A DNA stretch of 35,899 nt from Paracoccaceae bacterium (lineage in GTDB: Bacteria; Pseudomonadota; Alphaproteobacteria; Rhodobacterales; Rhodobacteraceae): the NCBI GenBank assembly GCA_020832705.1, contig JAFIEE010000015.1, positions 1 to 35,899 on the forward strand, written 5' to 3'. A program made the translations under genes and the position numbers. The notes beneath the pieces are model-generated. The model ran no database searches. It saw only the letters and a list, made by a program, of their open reading frames with translations, and was not told the origin of the DNA. Position 1 is the first letter of the stretch; each line of letters begins with the position of its first letter. Shown one piece after another: positions 33,952 to 35,899 of the stretch.

Positions 33952-34947
33952 TCAGCCAGCGGTTCCGGCAAAGGTAAACAGCACCTTTCCGTCGCGACCT
34001 TCGCGGGCGGCGTGCTCCAGCGCGGCGGTGGCATCATCGAGTCGATACGTCGCCTCTATCGGGGCGGACAGGACACCCGCGGCAACCCGCTCGGCAAGCA
34101 TTGCATACATGGCGGCAACGTCGGACTCGCTCATGGCGCCCAGGTGGAATTGCGAGCGATAGCCGCGCAGTCGGAGGTCGCGGAACACCGTATCCTTGGC
34201 ATCAAGGATCAACTGATCATCCCCAAGCCGACCGTAGTTGACAAGCGTGCCCCCATCGGCCAGCGCGCGGGCAAGTCGGCCGGTCGCCGCGCCCGCGACC
34301 GCGTCGATGGCCAGTCGGGGGCGCGCGCCGCCTGTGGCCTCCAGAACGCGGGTGTCCAGATCCGGACCATCCACCAGCACCACATCGGCACCCGCGCGGC
34401 GCAATTCTGGCACCAGCGACTCGCGGCGGACCACATTGATGGTCTTCCAGCCTTCGGCTCGGGCAAGCTGGATCACATATCGTCCGACAGAGGAATTTGC
34501 CGCGTCCTGGATCACCCAGTCGCCCTTGGCCAGTGTGACAAAGCGGGTCAGCATCAGCCATGCCGTGCGCGGATTGGTCCGCGCCATGGCGAGTTGCAAA
34601 GCGTCGGTTCCCGAGGGGAGGGGGGCAACCCCCCTGGCCGGGCCGACAACGATTTCGCGCCATGTGCCACGCGCCGGTGCGGCGACCAGATCGCCCGGCG
34701 ATACATGACTGACGTCGGCGCCGCAATCAATCACGCGTCCGATCCCCTCGGAACCCAGGGGTTCGGGGCCGACGGGTTTGTGTGCACCGTGCCGTCCTGC
34801 GGTGGTGGCCAGATCGGACGGGTGGATTGGCGCCGCAACCATCTCCACACGGATTTCGCCCGGCCCGGGAGCATCTGGCGCGGGCAGATCGACAACCTGC
34901 GCCACCTCGGAGGCCGTGCCGAACGTGTCGAAGATGATGGCTTTCAT
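33952..34947 (-). CDS. MDR-superfamily oxidoreductase (MECR/quinone-reductase-like)
   Basis: A 331-residue medium-chain reductase. It starts MKAIIFDTFGTASEVAQVVDLPAPDAPGPGEIRVEM, the quinone-reductase/enoyl-reductase type N-terminus, has PLGSEGIGRVIDCGADV and the cofactor region WVIQDAANSSVGRYVIQLARAEGW (Rossmann loop), then NVVRR suggesting NADPH. The Cys/His zinc ligands of true alcohol dehydrogenases are not visible, so it resembles trans-2-enoyl-CoA reductase (MECR) forms. It sits between GntR 3 and the CocE-type gene and probably reduces a double bond or quinone-like intermediate. Confidence 0.85.
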   Translation of the reverse strand: MKAIIFDTFGTASEVAQVVDLPAPDAPGPGEIRVEMVAAPIHPSDLATTAGRHGAHKPVGPEPLGSEGIGRVIDCGADVSHVSPGDLVAAPARGTWREIVVGPARGVAPLPSGTDALQLAMARTNPRTAWLMLTRFVTLAKGDWVIQDAANSSVGRYVIQLARAEGWKTINVVRRESLVPELRRAGADVVLVDGPDLDTRVLEATGGARPRLAIDAVAGAATGRLARALADGGTLVNYGRLGDDQLILDAKDTVFRDLRLRGYRSQFHLGAMSESDVAAMYAMLAERVAAGVLSAPIEATYRLDDATAALEHAAREGRDGKVLFTFAGTAG

Positions 34948-34997
34948 GTCATGCTCCTTCAGGGGTCATTACCGCCCGGTTGCGGTTGTGGCCGACG

Positions 34998-35711
34998 TCA
35001 TGGGTCGTCGGTCGGATCGCCTCCGGTGGGGGCGATTTCCTGGTCTGACGCGCGGAGTGCGCGCAACTTGTTCTGCAGATGCAGGCGCAGCAGTTCTCCG
35101 GTCCGGGCGCCGTCACGGGCACGCAGGGCGCTGGCGATGCGGATGTGTTCGTCCATGGCCTGCTCCCAGCGGCTGCTGGAGATATTGGCCTGATACCTGC
35201 CGCGGCGGACGCGGCCATCCAGACTGCGCTGCATGCGCCACAGGGTCGGGTTCCGGGCCGCTTCCGCAATCGCCAGGTGGATCTTCTGATTCAGTTCGAA
35301 ATAGGCCTCGCGCCGCCCGGCCCGGTGGTGTTCGGCCATCTCGTGCGTCAGGCGGTCGATGTGCTCGATTTCAGCATCCGTGGCATTGGCACAGGCCATT
35401 TCTCCGGCCAGGGCTTCGAGGGCCGCCATGATCGGAAACGCTTCCTTCAGGTCATTTTCGGACAATGCGGCAACCCAGGCGCCGCGGCGCGGTACAAGGG
35501 TGACATATCCTTCGGTGGCAAGCACCTTGAGCGCCTCGCGCAACGGTGTGCGCGACACCCCGAAGCGTTCGCAGAGTTCGCGTTCTTCCACGCGGGCACC
35601 GGCGCGAAGCGTGCCGGTCATGATCATTTCACGCAAACGCTCCACCAGTTCATCATGCAGGCTCCGATGGGAAATGCGCCCGGAGTCGGTGTTTTCGGCA
35701 ATCTGGTTCAT
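34998..35711 (-). CDS. GntR-family (FCD) transcriptional regulator 3
   Basis: A 237-residue regulator with RVEERELCERFGVSRTPLREALKVLATEGYVTLVPRRGAWV, the GntR wHTH (about residues 40-80), and an FCD domain with FELNQKIHLAIAEAARNPTL and MDEHIRIASALRARD. It is clearly related to regulator 2 (shared SRTPLREA--LA-EG blocks and similar length). It is the first gene of the minus-strand unit, 50 bases before the MDR gene, and probably controls that unit through an upstream site near 35740-35756. Confidence 0.88.
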   Translation of the reverse strand: MNQIAENTDSGRISHRSLHDELVERLREMIMTGTLRAGARVEERELCERFGVSRTPLREALKVLATEGYVTLVPRRGAWVAALSENDLKEAFPIMAALEALAGEMACANATDAEIEHIDRLTHEMAEHHRAGRREAYFELNQKIHLAIAEAARNPTLWRMQRSLDGRVRRGRYQANISSSRWEQAMDEHIRIASALRARDGARTGELLRLHLQNKLRALRASDQEIAPTGGDPTDDP

Positions 35712-35739
35712 ATGTCTGTCCGGTTGCTTTGGGTGCCCG

Positions 35740-35768
35740 AGTGTATCGTTTGCACTGGCGCGTGGGAA
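35740..35768 (-). promoter_or_regulatory. Weak promoter and imperfect palindrome upstream of GntR regulator 3
   Basis: On the minus strand TTCCCA (35768-35763), 17 bases, TACACT (35745-35740) match sigma70 boxes at 4 of 6 positions each. The segment agtgtatcgtttgcact (35740-35756) has AGTG/CACT arms and could be an operator. Modest evidence only. Confidence 0.3.
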
Positions 35769-35839
35769 CCGTGGCGTGTGCGATTCCGGGACCGCTGCGC
35801 CGCCGTCTGGTCGGCGAAACGGGGGGCGCGGCGGTCGGG

Positions 35840-35873
35840 CCCCCCCCCCCCCCCCCCCGCCCCCCCCCCCCCC
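35840..35873. repeat. Poly-C tracts near window end
   Basis: C19 (35840-35858), a single G, then C14 (35860-35873). Such long homopolymers are rare in bacterial genomes and typical of low-quality contig ends. The 188 bases upstream of regulator 3 otherwise show no gene. Confidence 0.7.
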
Positions 35874-35899
35874 GCAAGCAACGCCGGTCTGCCGGCCCC

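Noticed and set aside
33721-35193. 490-aa plus ORF over the MDR gene
   Set aside because: Antisense shadow; the MDR frame shows a complete cofactor-binding fold.

Overview
The window looks like a high-GC alphaproteobacterial chromosome, most likely Rhodobacterales. The signs are the GC-rich coding bias, the secE-nusG-rplKAJL-rpoB order, DctA-free peptide-type ABC operons and many GntR/FCD regulators. The species cannot be named from sequence alone. No rRNA, tRNA, CRISPR array, insertion sequence or prophage was seen.

Layout. (1) 1-4535, minus strand: the transcription/translation block secE-nusG-rplK-rplA-rplJ-rplL-rpoB (rpoB cut by the window edge). The spaces between these genes are rich in hairpins. 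They include a perfect 12-bp inverted repeat and a GC hairpin between rplL and rpoB, and a terminator-like hairpin with a T-rich tail between secE and nusG. (2) 4833-8276: a small envelope/peptide-modification neighbourhood. It holds a TupA-like ATP-grasp protein, a DUF2778 (Tlde1-like L,D-transpeptidase fold) protein followed immediately by an 88-aa two-TM protein, and a convergent pair of amidoligase plus membrane-anchored gamma-glutamylcyclotransferase-like protein. (3) 8446-13389: a large MscS-type channel (YbiO-like) diverging from a soluble PAS-PAS-PAS hybrid histidine kinase. (4) 13522-35711: a catabolic and transport island with three GntR/FCD regulators.

The island has four transcription units. 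Unit A (16135-20188, plus; TPP enzyme, GST, SDR, D-2-hydroxyacid dehydrogenase, partly with overlapping stop/start codons) diverges from a GntR regulator followed by an IlvD/Edd dehydratase. A TTGTCGACAA palindrome lies inside a candidate promoter between them. Unit B (28329 down to 20222, minus) is a peptide/opine-type ABC operon: SBP, two permeases, a DJ-1/PfpI protein, two ATPases, a gulonate-dehydrogenase-like enzyme and a 2-keto-4-pentenoate-hydratase-like enzyme. Unit C (29349-31941, plus) encodes a glyoxalase-like VOC protein, a beta-lactamase-fold serine hydrolase and a GntR regulator. Unit D (35711 down to 31988, minus) encodes a GntR regulator, an MDR oxidoreductase and a CocE/NonD hydrolase. 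I infer uptake of a peptide-, amide- or ester-like compound, hydrolysis by the two serine hydrolases, and oxidation, dehydration or decarboxylation of the hydroxy/keto-acid products.

The most notable single observation is an in-frame amber (TAG) codon in the solute-binding protein gene of unit B. It falls right after the signal peptide, between a normal start/RBS and 478 intact downstream codons. The most interesting candidate system is the DUF2778 protein with its adjacent two-TM protein (possible effector/immunity pair). The amidoligase-GGCT pair next to it is a second candidate. The last bases of the window contain long poly-C runs that look like low-quality sequence.
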